64,000 bases of DNA from CALHRB01 sp964473465 (lineage in GTDB: Bacteria > Bacteroidota > Ignavibacteria > Kapaibacteriales > UBA2268): the NCBI GenBank assembly GCA_964473465.1, contig CAYYPE010000004.1, forward strand, positions 124,001-188,000. The letters are read 5' to 3'. The number at the start of each line of letters is the position of its first letter. Positions within the stretch are counted from its first letter, which is position 1. A program made the translations under genes and the position numbers. Below the pieces are notes generated by a model that was not told the origin of the DNA, made no database searches, and saw only the letters and a program-made list of their open reading frames with translations. Below are positions 17,894-28,100 of the stretch, one piece after another.

Positions 17894-18658
17894 ATGGAGT
17901 TCCCCGATTTGAGAAATGGTGTTATCATCCTTGCTGCCGGCAAGGGAAAAAGAATGAACAATCCTGCTCTGGCAAAGGTTATGGCTCAGCTTAATGGCAA
18001 ACCATTAATTGATTATGTCCTTGATACAGTCCAAAAAATTGATACTGACAAAATTTTTCTTGTTGTTGGATTTCAGAAAGATTCTGTTATTGAATTTGTA
18101 TCATCAAAGAATATCAGGAATTTACAATTTGTTGAACAGAAAGAACAATTAGGAACCGGTCATGCTGTTGCTCAGGTTGAGCCTTATCTGAACGGATGGG
18201 AGGGCAATGTTCTAATTTTAGCGGGTGATGTTCCTTTTATTAAATTTGAAACCCTCAAAAAATTACTTCAATTCCACCGTGAGATGATGTCTGATTTAAG
18301 TGTTTTAAGTGCCAAAATCTCTAATCCTTTCGGATATGGAAGAATCATTAGAAATCCTGATGGTTCATTTAATAAAATAATTGAAGAAAAAGATGCTGAT
18401 GAAAATCAAAGAACAATCAGTGAAGTTAATAGCGGCGTTTATGTCGTAAAATCTGATTTACTTTTCCAAACTCTCAAAGAACTTAAAAATGATAATAATC
18501 AGAAAGAGTATTATCTTACTGACATAGTTGAACTTTACAGGCATAAAAAAAAGAATGTGCATGCCTTCTTAATTGCTGAACAGCAGGAAATATTCGGGAT
18601 TAACTCCCAACAAGATTTATTAGAAGCCGAAAAAATATTAAACCAATTAACATCATAA
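17894..18658 (+). CDS. GlmU-like sugar-nucleotide uridylyltransferase, N-terminal domain only
   Basis: 254 residues from the ATG at 17894; an in-frame start further up would lie inside panD. The nucleotidyltransferase signature LAAGKGKRM is followed by a lysine (LAKVMAQLNGKPLIDYV), then EQLGTGHAV, AGDVPF, PFGYGRI, NSGVYV and a YYLTDIV block, all as in the pyrophosphorylase half of GlmU. The C-terminal left-handed beta-helix (acetyltransferase) is missing because the protein stops after about 250 residues. It probably makes UDP-N-acetylglucosamine from GlcNAc-1-phosphate; a separate acetyltransferase would then be needed elsewhere. Confidence 0.82.
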   Translation: MEFPDLRNGVIILAAGKGKRMNNPALAKVMAQLNGKPLIDYVLDTVQKIDTDKIFLVVGFQKDSVIEFVSSKNIRNLQFVEQKEQLGTGHAVAQVEPYLNGWEGNVLILAGDVPFIKFETLKKLLQFHREMMSDLSVLSAKISNPFGYGRIIRNPDGSFNKIIEEKDADENQRTISEVNSGVYVVKSDLLFQTLKELKNDNNQKEYYLTDIVELYRHKKKNVHAFLIAEQQEIFGINSQQDLLEAEKILNQLTS

Positions 18659-18763
18659 TCATAGAATATACTCTATCATACATCAAATTTTTTTATTTAT
18701 CTTTTGATAAATATTAGAAATTTATAAGCGTCATTGCTTTATTTGAATATTGATAACTGAATA

Positions 18764-19168
18764 ATGATAAAACAATTAAATCATATTGGAATTGCAGTTA
18801 AAAATCTTGAAGAAAGCATTGCTATTTTCCAGAAACTTTTTGGTAACGATAATATACACAGAGAAACAGTTCCAGAACAAAAAGTCGAAATAGCTTCATT
18901 CAAAGTTGGTGATGTTATCATCGAACTAACTTCACCAATGGGTCAGGACTCACCAATTGCAGGATTTCTTGAGAAAAGAGGCGAAGGAATTCACCATTTG
19001 GCATTCGAAAGCGATAATATTAAATCAGATTTGAACAGATTAGCTCAAAACTCAGTCAAACTAATTAACGAAACACCTCAAGCAGGTGCACATGATATGC
19101 TTATCGCATTTCTTCATCCGAAATCAACTAATGGAGTTTTAATTGAAATTTGTCAACATAAAGATTAA
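18764..19168 (+). CDS. mce: Methylmalonyl-CoA epimerase
   Basis: 134 residues, family length. Vicinal-oxygen-chelate fold with the N-terminal LNHIGIAVKNLEESI block, the EIASFKVGDVIIELTSP segment, GIHHLAFES and a final VLIEICQ, which carries the metal-binding histidines and glutamate. It interconverts (2R)- and (2S)-methylmalonyl-CoA, between propionyl-CoA carboxylase and the B12-dependent mutase. The mutase is not in the window, but a PduO-type cobalamin adenosyltransferase at 29717 fits this pathway. Confidence 0.93.
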   Translation: MIKQLNHIGIAVKNLEESIAIFQKLFGNDNIHRETVPEQKVEIASFKVGDVIIELTSPMGQDSPIAGFLEKRGEGIHHLAFESDNIKSDLNRLAQNSVKLINETPQAGAHDMLIAFLHPKSTNGVLIEICQHKD

Positions 19169-19192
19169 TTTTTGAAATATTAAGGAGAGTTT

Positions 19193-19813
19193 ATGCCATT
19201 ATTAATTTTAGTCAGACATGGTGAATCGCAATGGAACCTCGAAAACAGGTTTACCGGGTGGATTGATATTGATTTATCACCTCGAGGCGAAGAAGAAGCA
19301 AAAAGAGCCGGAGATTTATTAAAAGATTATCACATTGATTATGTTTTTACTTCCGCTTTGAAAAGAGCTCAAAGAACCACGGAAATAATTTTAGAAAGAA
19401 TGAATATTACTGACATTCCGATTGAGAAAGATCAGGCTCTTAATGAACGTCATTATGGTGATCTGCAGGGTCTAAACAAACAGGAAACAGGTGAAAAATT
19501 CGGAATGGAGCAGCTAAAAATCTGGAGACGCAGCTATGATGTTGCCCCTCCAAACGGTGAATCACTCAAAGATACTCAGAACAGAGTGCTGCCTTATTAC
19601 TTCGAAAAAATTCAGCCTAAACTAAAGGAAGGTAAAAATGTTTTAATTTCGGCTCACGGAAATTCCCTTAGGGCATTGGTTATGCATCTTGAGAACTTAT
19701 CAAAGGAAGAAGTTCTTGAATTGAATATTCCGACGGGTGTTCCTTATGTTTATGAATTAGATGATAATCTCAATATAATATCAAAAAAATATCTTGATAT
19801 AAATTCAAAATAA
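19193..19813 (+). CDS. gpmA: 2,3-bisphosphoglycerate-dependent phosphoglycerate mutase
   Basis: 206 residues; shorter than the E. coli enzyme (about 250) but with the core intact. LVRHGESQWN at residues 5-14 carries the phosphorylated histidine, followed by FTGW, LKRAQRT, LNERHYGDLQGLNK, WRRSYDVAPP and the second histidine in SAHGNSLRAL. It interconverts 3- and 2-phosphoglycerate in glycolysis. An AAGGAGAG ribosome site precedes the ATG. It follows mce by 24 bases and is followed by the exported TldD-like gene. Confidence 0.93.
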   Translation: MPLLILVRHGESQWNLENRFTGWIDIDLSPRGEEEAKRAGDLLKDYHIDYVFTSALKRAQRTTEIILERMNITDIPIEKDQALNERHYGDLQGLNKQETGEKFGMEQLKIWRRSYDVAPPNGESLKDTQNRVLPYYFEKIQPKLKEGKNVLISAHGNSLRALVMHLENLSKEEVLELNIPTGVPYVYELDDNLNIISKKYLDINSK

Positions 19814-19839
19814 TTATATTTTAATTTTAATTTAATGTT

Positions 19840-21507
19840 ATGAAACTTAAAATCATTCAAATAATAATAATATCCCTGACTTTTTCAGCAAACACATTTG
19901 CTCAGGAATCAATAGTTCTTAAAGCTGCAAGAGCTGAATTAAACAGATCTATGACTGAGCTCAAAAACCAACCCATACCACCTTATTTTATTTCTTACAG
20001 TATAACTGATGTCCACTCACTTAGAATAACATCATCTTTTGGTAAACTACTTGCAGCAGATTCAAGCAAAGAGAGAATCCTTGATATTGACTTAAGGGTT
20101 GGGGACTATCAATTAGATAATACTCATATCATCAGAGGTGCTTCATTTAGCTTTGGTTCATCAAGAAGTTCTGTAGATTTACCTTTAGAGGATGATGAAT
20201 TAGCAATTAGAGCAGCAATATGGAGCGGAACCGACAGAAATTATAAAAAAGCTATTGAAACCTATGAAAAAGTCATCACTAATAAAGCAGTTAAAGTTCA
20301 GGAAGAAGATACTTCGGCAGATTTCTCACGTGAGAAACCTCAAAAGTATATTGGAGAAGAAATAAAATTAAAAATTAATACAACTGAATGGATTGCAAAA
20401 CTTAACAGAATTTCAGCCCTTTTTTCTCAATTGGGCTGGATTTATAGTGGACAGGTAAACCTGAATGTGGAAGTTACAACAAAATATTTCATTAGTTCAG
20501 AGGGTAGTTTAATCCAATTTTCCGAACCTTCATACAGGATATTTATTTCCGGGAGAACAAAAGCCGATGATGGAATGAATTTACCTTTGTTTAAGAGCTA
20601 TTTTTCATTTAGTGCCGATGGGCTTCCAAAGGAGGAAATACTGATTAACGACACTAAAAAAATGATAGCAACTCTGGAAAAACTGAGGACTGCCCCGATA
20701 ATGCAGACATATTCAGGTCCTGCAATTCTATCAGGGGAAGCGTCGGGTGTGTTTTTCCATGAAATTTTTGGACACAGGGTCGAGGGACACCGGCAAAAAG
20801 ATCCAAACTCAAGTCAAACTTTTAAAGGTTTCGAAAACAAATCTATTCTTCCTGATTTTATAGATGTAATTTTCGATCCAATAATAAAAACACTTCGAGG
20901 GTTTGAACTGTCAGGCTATTATTTGTATGATGATCAGGGAGTAAAATCAGAAAAAGTTGTAAGCGTTGAAAATGGGATATTTAAGAATTTTATAATGTCC
21001 CGTTCTCCAATTGAAAATTTTCCAAGATCTAACGGTCATGGTAGAAAACAAGCCGGATATACTGCAGTTTCGAGACAATCAAACCTTATAGTTCATGCTA
21101 AGCAGACCGTTCCAGTTGCAGATTTAAGAAAATTACTTATTGAAGAATGCAAAAAACAGGATAAGGAATTCGGTCTTTATTTTGAAAAGGTTCAAGGTGG
21201 ATTTACTTTTACCGGAAGAACAATTCCTAATGCCTTTAACGTTCAACCAATTCTTGTTTATAAAATTTTTGCTGATGGCAGGCCTGATGAATTAGTTCGT
21301 GGTGTTGACCTTATTGGAACTCCATTAACAACTTTTTCCAAGATAATAGCAGCAGGAGATGATTTAGGTGTATTTAATGGTATTTGTGGGGCTGAATCGG
21401 GGGGAGTTCCGGTTTCAGCTTGCTCGCCGTCTCTTCTTGTTTCTATGATTGAAGTTCAAAAAAAGACAAAATCACAGGCAAAACCGCCAATATTACCAGC
21501 ACCATAA
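19840..21507 (+). CDS. Exported TldD/PmbA-family metallopeptidase (active-site motif present)
   Basis: 555 residues. A signal peptide is clear (hydrophobic residues 5-18, then TFAQ|E), so the mature protein is probably periplasmic, unlike cytoplasmic TldD of E. coli. The TldD zinc motif HExxxH is intact as HEIFGH at residues 307-312, in GVFFHEIFGHRVEGH. The conserved SNLIVHA and the C-terminal CGAESGGVPVSACSPS block also match the family. TldD/TldE form a heterodimeric protease for unfolded peptides and microcin precursors. The third gene downstream is a homologue without the zinc motif, so a TldD/TldE-like pair is likely. Confidence 0.87.
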   Translation: MKLKIIQIIIISLTFSANTFAQESIVLKAARAELNRSMTELKNQPIPPYFISYSITDVHSLRITSSFGKLLAADSSKERILDIDLRVGDYQLDNTHIIRGASFSFGSSRSSVDLPLEDDELAIRAAIWSGTDRNYKKAIETYEKVITNKAVKVQEEDTSADFSREKPQKYIGEEIKLKINTTEWIAKLNRISALFSQLGWIYSGQVNLNVEVTTKYFISSEGSLIQFSEPSYRIFISGRTKADDGMNLPLFKSYFSFSADGLPKEEILINDTKKMIATLEKLRTAPIMQTYSGPAILSGEASGVFFHEIFGHRVEGHRQKDPNSSQTFKGFENKSILPDFIDVIFDPIIKTLRGFELSGYYLYDDQGVKSEKVVSVENGIFKNFIMSRSPIENFPRSNGHGRKQAGYTAVSRQSNLIVHAKQTVPVADLRKLLIEECKKQDKEFGLYFEKVQGGFTFTGRTIPNAFNVQPILVYKIFADGRPDELVRGVDLIGTPLTTFSKIIAAGDDLGVFNGICGAESGGVPVSACSPSLLVSMIEVQKKTKSQAKPPILPAP

Positions 21508-21514
21508 TTACGTT

Positions 21515-22060
21515 ATGATGGATATAATAAACGAAAATAAGCTTTTCAGCGAAAAACAATCAATACGTCAGCCATGGCTGATCGCCATTGTTTTGTTCAC
21601 CTGTATAGTTGTTTTACTTGTATTTGGTATTGGTTTTTATGAACAAATTATTCTTGGCAGACCATTTGGAACAAATCCAATGAGTGATAATGAAATAATT
21701 ATTTCTTTCATTTTTGCCCTGATATTCAGCATTTTTCTGCCATTACTTATTTTTACAAGCAATCTGCAAACAGTTATCACTGACAGAGGAATTTATTATA
21801 AATACTTTCCTTTTATCAACAAGTTCAGGATGATTTCAAAAGGGAATATTAAAAATTACTATATAAGAAAGTATAAACCAATCGTTGAATATCTTGGATG
21901 GGGTATCAGGTATAGTTTAAAAGGAAATGGTATAGCTTTTAATACTATGGGCAATATTGGTCTTCAACTTGAATTAATTAACGGGAAAAAAATTCTTTTT
22001 GGAACTCAAATGCCAGATAAAATAATTGATGTAATGAATAAAATTATGAAGGATAATTAA
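21515..22060 (+). CDS. Small membrane protein between the TldD-like genes
   Basis: 181 residues from the ATG at 21515, seven bases after the previous stop (a longer frame opens inside the TldD-like gene but is not needed). Two hydrophobic segments, at about residues 25-46 and 67-87, are followed by a beta-rich domain (VITDRGIYYKYFPF, then GWGIRYSLKG) that resembles the PH-like domain of DUF6141-type membrane proteins. The stop is directly followed by the ATG of the second TldD-like protein, so all three genes should be cotranscribed. Function unknown. Confidence 0.7.
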   Translation: MMDIINENKLFSEKQSIRQPWLIAIVLFTCIVVLLVFGIGFYEQIILGRPFGTNPMSDNEIIISFIFALIFSIFLPLLIFTSNLQTVITDRGIYYKYFPFINKFRMISKGNIKNYYIRKYKPIVEYLGWGIRYSLKGNGIAFNTMGNIGLQLELINGKKILFGTQMPDKIIDVMNKIMKDN

Positions 22061-23854
22061 ATGAAATTAAATAACGGAAAGCAATTTTTTACAATTTTTA
22101 TCACATTGTTATTTTTTGTTTTTAGTTCAAATAACAATCTCTATTCTCAGGATAATGATATAATAAAGGCTATGCAGGATGAACTGCAAAGATCATTGAA
22201 TGAACTAAAACTCGAAAATCTCCAAAGACCTTATTATATTGAATATACCCTTAAAATTAAGCAATCTTTCGAGATAAGGGGATTTCTTGGTAGCATCACA
22301 GAAAAAACAAGTCCTAAAATTGCTAATGTTACCGTTGGTTTAAGAGTTGGTGATTACAAATTTGACAATACAAACTTTTTTGATTTTGGACTTAGCTTTT
22401 TTGGCAGCGGCGACGAAGAAGAATCCTTCAGAAATAGAAGAATACCTATCGAGTTAGATTACAAAACTATCCGGCGAGAACTCTGGCTGGCTACCGATGC
22501 CGCCTATAAGCAAGTATCCGAAACATTTGCAAAGAAGCAATCAGTCCTGAAATCAAGATTAATTAACGATACAACTCATGATTTTATAAGACTCGAACCC
22601 GAAAAAATAAACGACATTAGAAAAATTCCTGATTTCGATACTAAGAAATTCGAAAATTATGTTAAAATAATCTCAAACATTTTCAAGCAATACCCTGAGT
22701 TTACCTCCTCAACTGCCTTAGTTGAATATATCCCGGAAACTACTTATTATATTAATTCCGAAGGAAGACAATTTATAAAAACTGAATTCTATACAGGTGT
22801 TGAACTTGCAGCTACTACTCAAGCAGATGACGGAATGCCGCTTTCCTCTTTCTATACATGTATTGTGAAGGCACCAGATGATATTCCTTCATTAGATTCT
22901 CTGGAAAAAGCTTCTAAACTTGTTGCAGAAAATTTAAGTCAATTAAGAAAACAAAAAATACTGGAAGAATCTTATTCAGGTCCCATTATTTTCGAAGGAC
23001 AGGCTGCTGTTGAAATTTTTGCTCAGGTTTTTGCTCCAAATCTTGTTACTCAAAGAGAGCCCCTAACCGAATCAGGCAAGCAATCAAGTGAAAGATATAT
23101 GGCTTTTCAATCAAAAATCGGCGGTAGAGTGCTTCCTGAATTTCTCTCGTTAAAAGCTACCCCTACAAGGGATAAAGCTTTTGGTGTCCCGCTTGTTGGC
23201 AATTATAAGATTGATGACGATGGAGTTCTTGCTCAGGATGTTGAACTTGTCAAAGATGGATTTTTAAAAAATTTACTTTCGAGTCGAGTTCCAACTAAAA
23301 GAGTCAGAAACACAAATGGTCATCAGAGAGGCGGCGCTGCAATGATAAGCATCCTCGAAATTGAATCCGACGAGAAACATTCTCTTTCAAAAGCCGAGCT
23401 GAAAAATAAACTTATCCAGTTATGTAAGGATAGAGAATTACCTTATGGATTAATCGTAAGAAAAATTTATAATCAAAACATTCAGCTTACAACATTATTT
23501 CAATTAAACCCGGGCGATTTTTCATTTTCTTTTGGGGGAGGTCAGGCAAAGCAACCACTGATTGAGGTATATAAAGTATTCCCCGATGGCAAGGAAGAAC
23601 TTGTTAGAGGTTGCGAAGCAAAAGGCTTTACTCATCAAACTTTCAAAGATATCCTCAATGTGAGTAAAGAAAAATATGTTCTTAATTACCTTGCACCTGC
23701 AATTACTTCACCATTTATGTCGGGGGGCAGCCAATATCTTCCTGCAACCGTCATTGTTCCGGATTTATTATTCGAAGACGGAGAGATTGCCCCCGTTGAA
23801 GAGGACTTTCCTAAACCACCAATACTCAAAAATCCTTTATCAGAAAAAAAATAG
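22061..23854 (+). CDS. Exported TldD/TldE-like protein lacking the zinc motif
   Basis: 597 residues, with a signal peptide (hydrophobic stretch to about residue 28, then LYSQ|D). It aligns with the upstream TldD-like protein through its length: MQDELQRSLNELK, VGLRVGDYKFDN, QADDGMPL, YSGPIIFEGQAA, and RNTNGHQRGG. At the position of HEIFGH it has a sequence starting EIFAQVFAP, so no histidine or glutamate ligand is left. This is the pattern of TldE/PmbA, the inactive partner of TldD. It probably forms a periplasmic heterodimer with the product of 19840-21507. A strong terminator follows. Confidence 0.83.
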   Translation: MKLNNGKQFFTIFITLLFFVFSSNNNLYSQDNDIIKAMQDELQRSLNELKLENLQRPYYIEYTLKIKQSFEIRGFLGSITEKTSPKIANVTVGLRVGDYKFDNTNFFDFGLSFFGSGDEEESFRNRRIPIELDYKTIRRELWLATDAAYKQVSETFAKKQSVLKSRLINDTTHDFIRLEPEKINDIRKIPDFDTKKFENYVKIISNIFKQYPEFTSSTALVEYIPETTYYINSEGRQFIKTEFYTGVELAATTQADDGMPLSSFYTCIVKAPDDIPSLDSLEKASKLVAENLSQLRKQKILEESYSGPIIFEGQAAVEIFAQVFAPNLVTQREPLTESGKQSSERYMAFQSKIGGRVLPEFLSLKATPTRDKAFGVPLVGNYKIDDDGVLAQDVELVKDGFLKNLLSSRVPTKRVRNTNGHQRGGAAMISILEIESDEKHSLSKAELKNKLIQLCKDRELPYGLIVRKIYNQNIQLTTLFQLNPGDFSFSFGGGQAKQPLIEVYKVFPDGKEELVRGCEAKGFTHQTFKDILNVSKEKYVLNYLAPAITSPFMSGGSQYLPATVIVPDLLFEDGEIAPVEEDFPKPPILKNPLSEKK

Positions 23855-23876
23855 AGAGTTAAATTGAATAAAATAA

Positions 23877-23909
23877 CCCCTGAAATCAATGATTTTCAGG
23901 GGGTTTTTC
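23877..23909. terminator. Intrinsic terminator, likely bidirectional
   Basis: A perfect 9-base-pair stem (CCCCTGAAA paired with TTTCAGGGG) with an 8-base loop is followed by GTTTTTCTT on the plus strand. The left flank is AT-rich (AAATTGAATAAAATAA). It lies between the convergent TldE-like and M24 peptidase genes, so it can stop transcription from both sides. Confidence 0.85.
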
Positions 23910-23937
23910 TTATAATTGAAAAAAAAATTTAAAAAAT

Positions 23938-25128
23938 CTAAGCGAGCGTTAAAATTGGAATAACCTTTTCCTGAATTGCTCCGGATACCTCAACATTGCC
24001 TTCATCTGTAACAAATACATCAATTTCAGTTCTGAATCCAATTTTTTCGTGCTCCATATAAATACCGGGTTCAACAGAAAAGCATGTTCCGGGAATTATC
24101 AACCTTTCATCTTTGGTTTCGAGATTGTCAATATTAACGCCGTTTCCGTGAACTTCTTCGCCAATATTATGTCCTGTGCGGTGAGTAAAATATTCAGCAA
24201 GACCGGCTTCCTTTATAACATTTCTGCAAGCATCATCTACCTCCCATCCATAGAGTGGCTCCCCTCGAGAAAAACGTCTTCTGACAAGATTTAAAGCTGT
24301 ATCTCTGCCGTTTCTGGCAATCTGGAAAATGTCCTCAATATTTTCCGGAACTGTTTCACCAATATAACCCATCCATGTGATATCATAGTAAATACTGCGT
24401 GGTTTATTGAGTTTAGCCCAGAGGTCTATGAGAACAAGATCTCCCTCCTTCATTCTGAAAGTATTTTCGGGAGTAGGTTCAAAATGCGGGTCAGCGGCAT
24501 GTTCGTTCGCTGCAACAATCGGTCCGTCGTTAAATGCTAAACCATTAGTTTTCATCATATTCACCATATACTCGTAAATCTGATATTCCGTGGGATTATT
24601 GCCTGATTTGACTCTCCTGCAAATCTCTTTGAATGCTTCATCTTTGACCATTTGAAGAATCTTACCTGCTTCAACGTGGCTTTGCCAGTCCTCCATAGAT
24701 AGATGGGACTCAAATTTGCTAACTAAATCAGCGCTCGAAACAATTTCTACGCCGAAACTTTTCACTAATTGAAACGTTCCTGCATCCACAATCGAAACAT
24801 AGGGAATAGAATTCATCGGTGAATATTGCATAGCAATTTTTTTTGCCCACTTCAAAATATCTCTTAAAAGTCTGTGCTGTTCCTGCCATGGCAGATATAT
24901 ATGTTTAGCGCCGGGTAGATGATCACATCGCCAAGGTTCAATCCTGTGAACAAGCTTTTGAGGTTCCCCCTCAGCCGGAATATAATAGAACCATCTTCGG
25001 GATGCAAATCGTTTTGTGTCCATATTCAGAATTCTTGCTGCAATCATATCACGATTATGAAAATCATAAAACAGCCATCCATCAAGTCCTGCTTCTTTTA
25101 ATGCATTTTGAATTGCTTGTAAATCCAT
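23938..25128 (-). CDS. M24 family Xaa-Pro aminopeptidase-like protein
   Basis: 396 residues from the ATG at 25128, chosen because an AAAGGACAATT ribosome site precedes it; a longer frame would run into the upstream gene. It has an N-terminal creatinase-like domain (DGWLFYDFHNRD) and a C-terminal pita-bread domain with the five metal ligands: aspartates in VLIDLWAK and YYDITW, histidine in RTGHNIGEEV, and glutamates in SVEPGIY and FRTEIDVFV. It should cleave Xaa-Pro peptides or be a related dipeptidase. It lies 13 bases downstream of the T9SS cargo gene. Confidence 0.88.
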   Translation of the reverse strand: MDLQAIQNALKEAGLDGWLFYDFHNRDMIAARILNMDTKRFASRRWFYYIPAEGEPQKLVHRIEPWRCDHLPGAKHIYLPWQEQHRLLRDILKWAKKIAMQYSPMNSIPYVSIVDAGTFQLVKSFGVEIVSSADLVSKFESHLSMEDWQSHVEAGKILQMVKDEAFKEICRRVKSGNNPTEYQIYEYMVNMMKTNGLAFNDGPIVAANEHAADPHFEPTPENTFRMKEGDLVLIDLWAKLNKPRSIYYDITWMGYIGETVPENIEDIFQIARNGRDTALNLVRRRFSRGEPLYGWEVDDACRNVIKEAGLAEYFTHRTGHNIGEEVHGNGVNIDNLETKDERLIIPGTCFSVEPGIYMEHEKIGFRTEIDVFVTDEGNVEVSGAIQEKVIPILTLA

Positions 25129-25141
25129 TAATTGTCCTTTC

Positions 25142-28100
25142 TTATTTAATATAAATAATCTTATCTGTAAATATAACTTTATTAGTCTTAATTTCAATAA
25201 AATATATCCCGGAATTTAAGTTCACCGGTTGCCAATGTATTGTTTGACTTCCCCGAACCTGATAACCATCGAATATTTTTTCGACATCAATACCAAGCTC
25301 ATTTCTTAGTGCTATAGTTACTAACCCATCAGATGGTAAAACATAATGAATATTCAAAAATCTGTTAAATGGATTTGGGAAGGCTAAAATCTTGATTCCA
25401 CTCAATTCGGTATTATCAACGCTAAGTTCTTCAACTGTTTCAAATTGCCATACGTCAGACCATTCGCTCTCCCCTTTATCATAAATTGCTTTAACCTTCC
25501 AAAAATACTTTGTCTTGAAATCGAGGTTGGACAATTGTAATTGAGTGTTTTCAATTGAGTCTGCTGTTTTTACAATACTTTGAAAATTGAAATCCTTTGC
25601 CAGATAGAGTTTATAAAATTTAGCCCCGCTAACTCTTTTCCAATTAAAAATTACGTCCAGAGGTATATTATCTGAATTGTTCAAAGGATAGCTTAATTCA
25701 GGTTTAGCAAGTCCGGTTGTAAATAATCGGTAATTAGACCATAGCCCGTCATAGTTATTTACCTTGATTCTGACCCTCCAGAAATAAGTTTTATAAAAAT
25801 CTAAATCAGAAATTTCTACAGTAGTAGTATCAAGCGATGAAAATTCCTTTATAATCGCATTAAAATTCCTATCTTCAGCTAATTGGAAATGATAGGCAGT
25901 TGCATTTGGATAAGGCTCCCAGAGAAAATTAATGGTGGTTTTCATATCACTTTCATTATCATAGGGATATATCAGAACAGGGGCTTCTATAATCGTAATG
26001 AATTTCCATGGTTCAGACCAGTCGCTCTGTCCGTAATCATCTTTTGCTCTAACTCTCCAGAAATATTCTGTAAAATATTCCAGAAGTTTGGACTGATGAT
26101 TTGATATTGTTTGCGTTTCACCATCGAAGATCATCTTTTCAAATTCTTTGTCTTTTGCTATTTGAATCTCATATCCATTAGCACCAGTCGAGGGATTCCA
26201 TTCAAAGTTCACAACAGTTGGATGTCCATAGCTATTATTTGCCGGCGAACGATTTACCGGTGGTTTTAACCTTGTGAAAAAGCTCCATATTTCTGACCAT
26301 TCACTATTATTCTTGTTAGCTCTTGCCTGAACACGCCAGTAATAAGTAGTATAAAGCTCAAGACCTTTCACTTCGGCACTTGTATCTGTAACATCCTTGT
26401 TGAGTAATAAAGTCCCTGAAAAATTCTTGTCCTTTGAAACCTGAACTGTATATGAACCGGCTCCATCGACTTTATTCCAAACCAATGTTGTTGTAAGAGG
26501 GTGTCCGCCTGTATTATTTTTTGGATAGACCAACTTTGGTGCTTCAATAATAGTAGTAAACATCCATGGTTGGCTCCATGCACCTAATGATTTGTTTGTT
26601 CTTGAGCGAACACGCCAGTAATATGTGGTATTATATTCAAGGGTTGAATTTATCTTTCTTTGAGTTGGGCTATGCGTAATTGATTCGATAACGTTGCTAA
26701 ATGAAAATTCTTTAGAAATCTGAAATTCATACATATCAGCTCTTGATGCACTATTCCACGTAAAAGTTGGAGTAAGAGAAACTCCTGTTGAACCGTAAGC
26801 TGGAGAGTTTAGTTCAGGAATAAGAAGGTCTTCAGGTTCAATATATCTGTAAAGTGAATTTGTCGCCACAAAAAGAAATCCATCACTGCTCAAAGTCATA
26901 GACTCAATTTTAGATGACCTTATAGCACCAGAAATCAATGTATCCCATGAATTGCCATTATTTGTCGAATATCTCAGTCCCTCGTCGTAACTCATTCCAA
27001 GGAAAATATGGTCTCTACGGTTAATTTTGATAAACTGAACACCTGAATATTGAACTCCAAAGTTATAATTAGTCCAATTAGTCCCATTATTTGTAGATTT
27101 ATATAAACCACTTGTCATTGTTCCGATAAAAACATGATTATTACTGTTAAAAGCAACACATTGAGGAGTTTGGGCAGCAGGAAGAAATGTTGTCCAGTTG
27201 ACTCCATCATTTGTTGACCGCATCACAGTATCCTCAGAAATCAGCCAGATATGTCCATTATAATTTACCCCGATATCAATAAATCCTGACTGGGCTCTTG
27301 TGTGAACATTACGAATTTGCCATGACGCACCCAGATCGGTTGATGTTATCAGATTAGTTCTTATAGAATTTGGATTCATTGGATCAGCAGGTGCAAATCT
27401 CAGTGCGGCAAATATCCTTCCGTCAGGTTTAACAGCAAGAGCTGTTACTATTGTGTCAGTAAAAGTTCTCAAAGATGACCATGTTAACCCCTTGTTAGCA
27501 GAGACATACAAAATACTTCCTGCCGGTGAAACTCCAGAAGCATAAGCATTCCCTGATGAATCAAAAGCAAAACAATAAATTGTTGTTCCTGGTAAAATTG
27601 CTTGAGACCATGAATTTCCATTATCTGTGGAACGATATATCCCTTTGTTTTTATTTGATGCAAGGACTAATCCGTTTTTATATGCAAGCATAGGTTTCAT
27701 CGAAGAGTCAGTTTTGTGAGAAACATAAGTCCATGTCCTTCCCGAGTCTAAACTTTTGAAAATCCCCTCAAATGCAATAGAAGCAAACAAAACACCTTCA
27801 GAATTTCTTGCTAAGGCATTAATACCGGGATATTTAACGCTTGTTTTAACCCAATCGTCCATCACCCTTCCATCATATCGGAAGATTCCCCGGTCGTCTG
27901 TGCCTACTATAGGTTCTGCTGTTACAGGGAAAGTCAATGCAGTTACATTTCGGAAATAATTATTTTTCTTATATTCTGACCAGCTAACACCGGCATTAAC
28001 AGAAAAATTCAGACCTGCTCCAAGTGTTCCACAGAATACTTCACCTAACTGACTTATACCGAAACAAGTTATGTTCTTGCTGTTGATACCACCATTTGAT

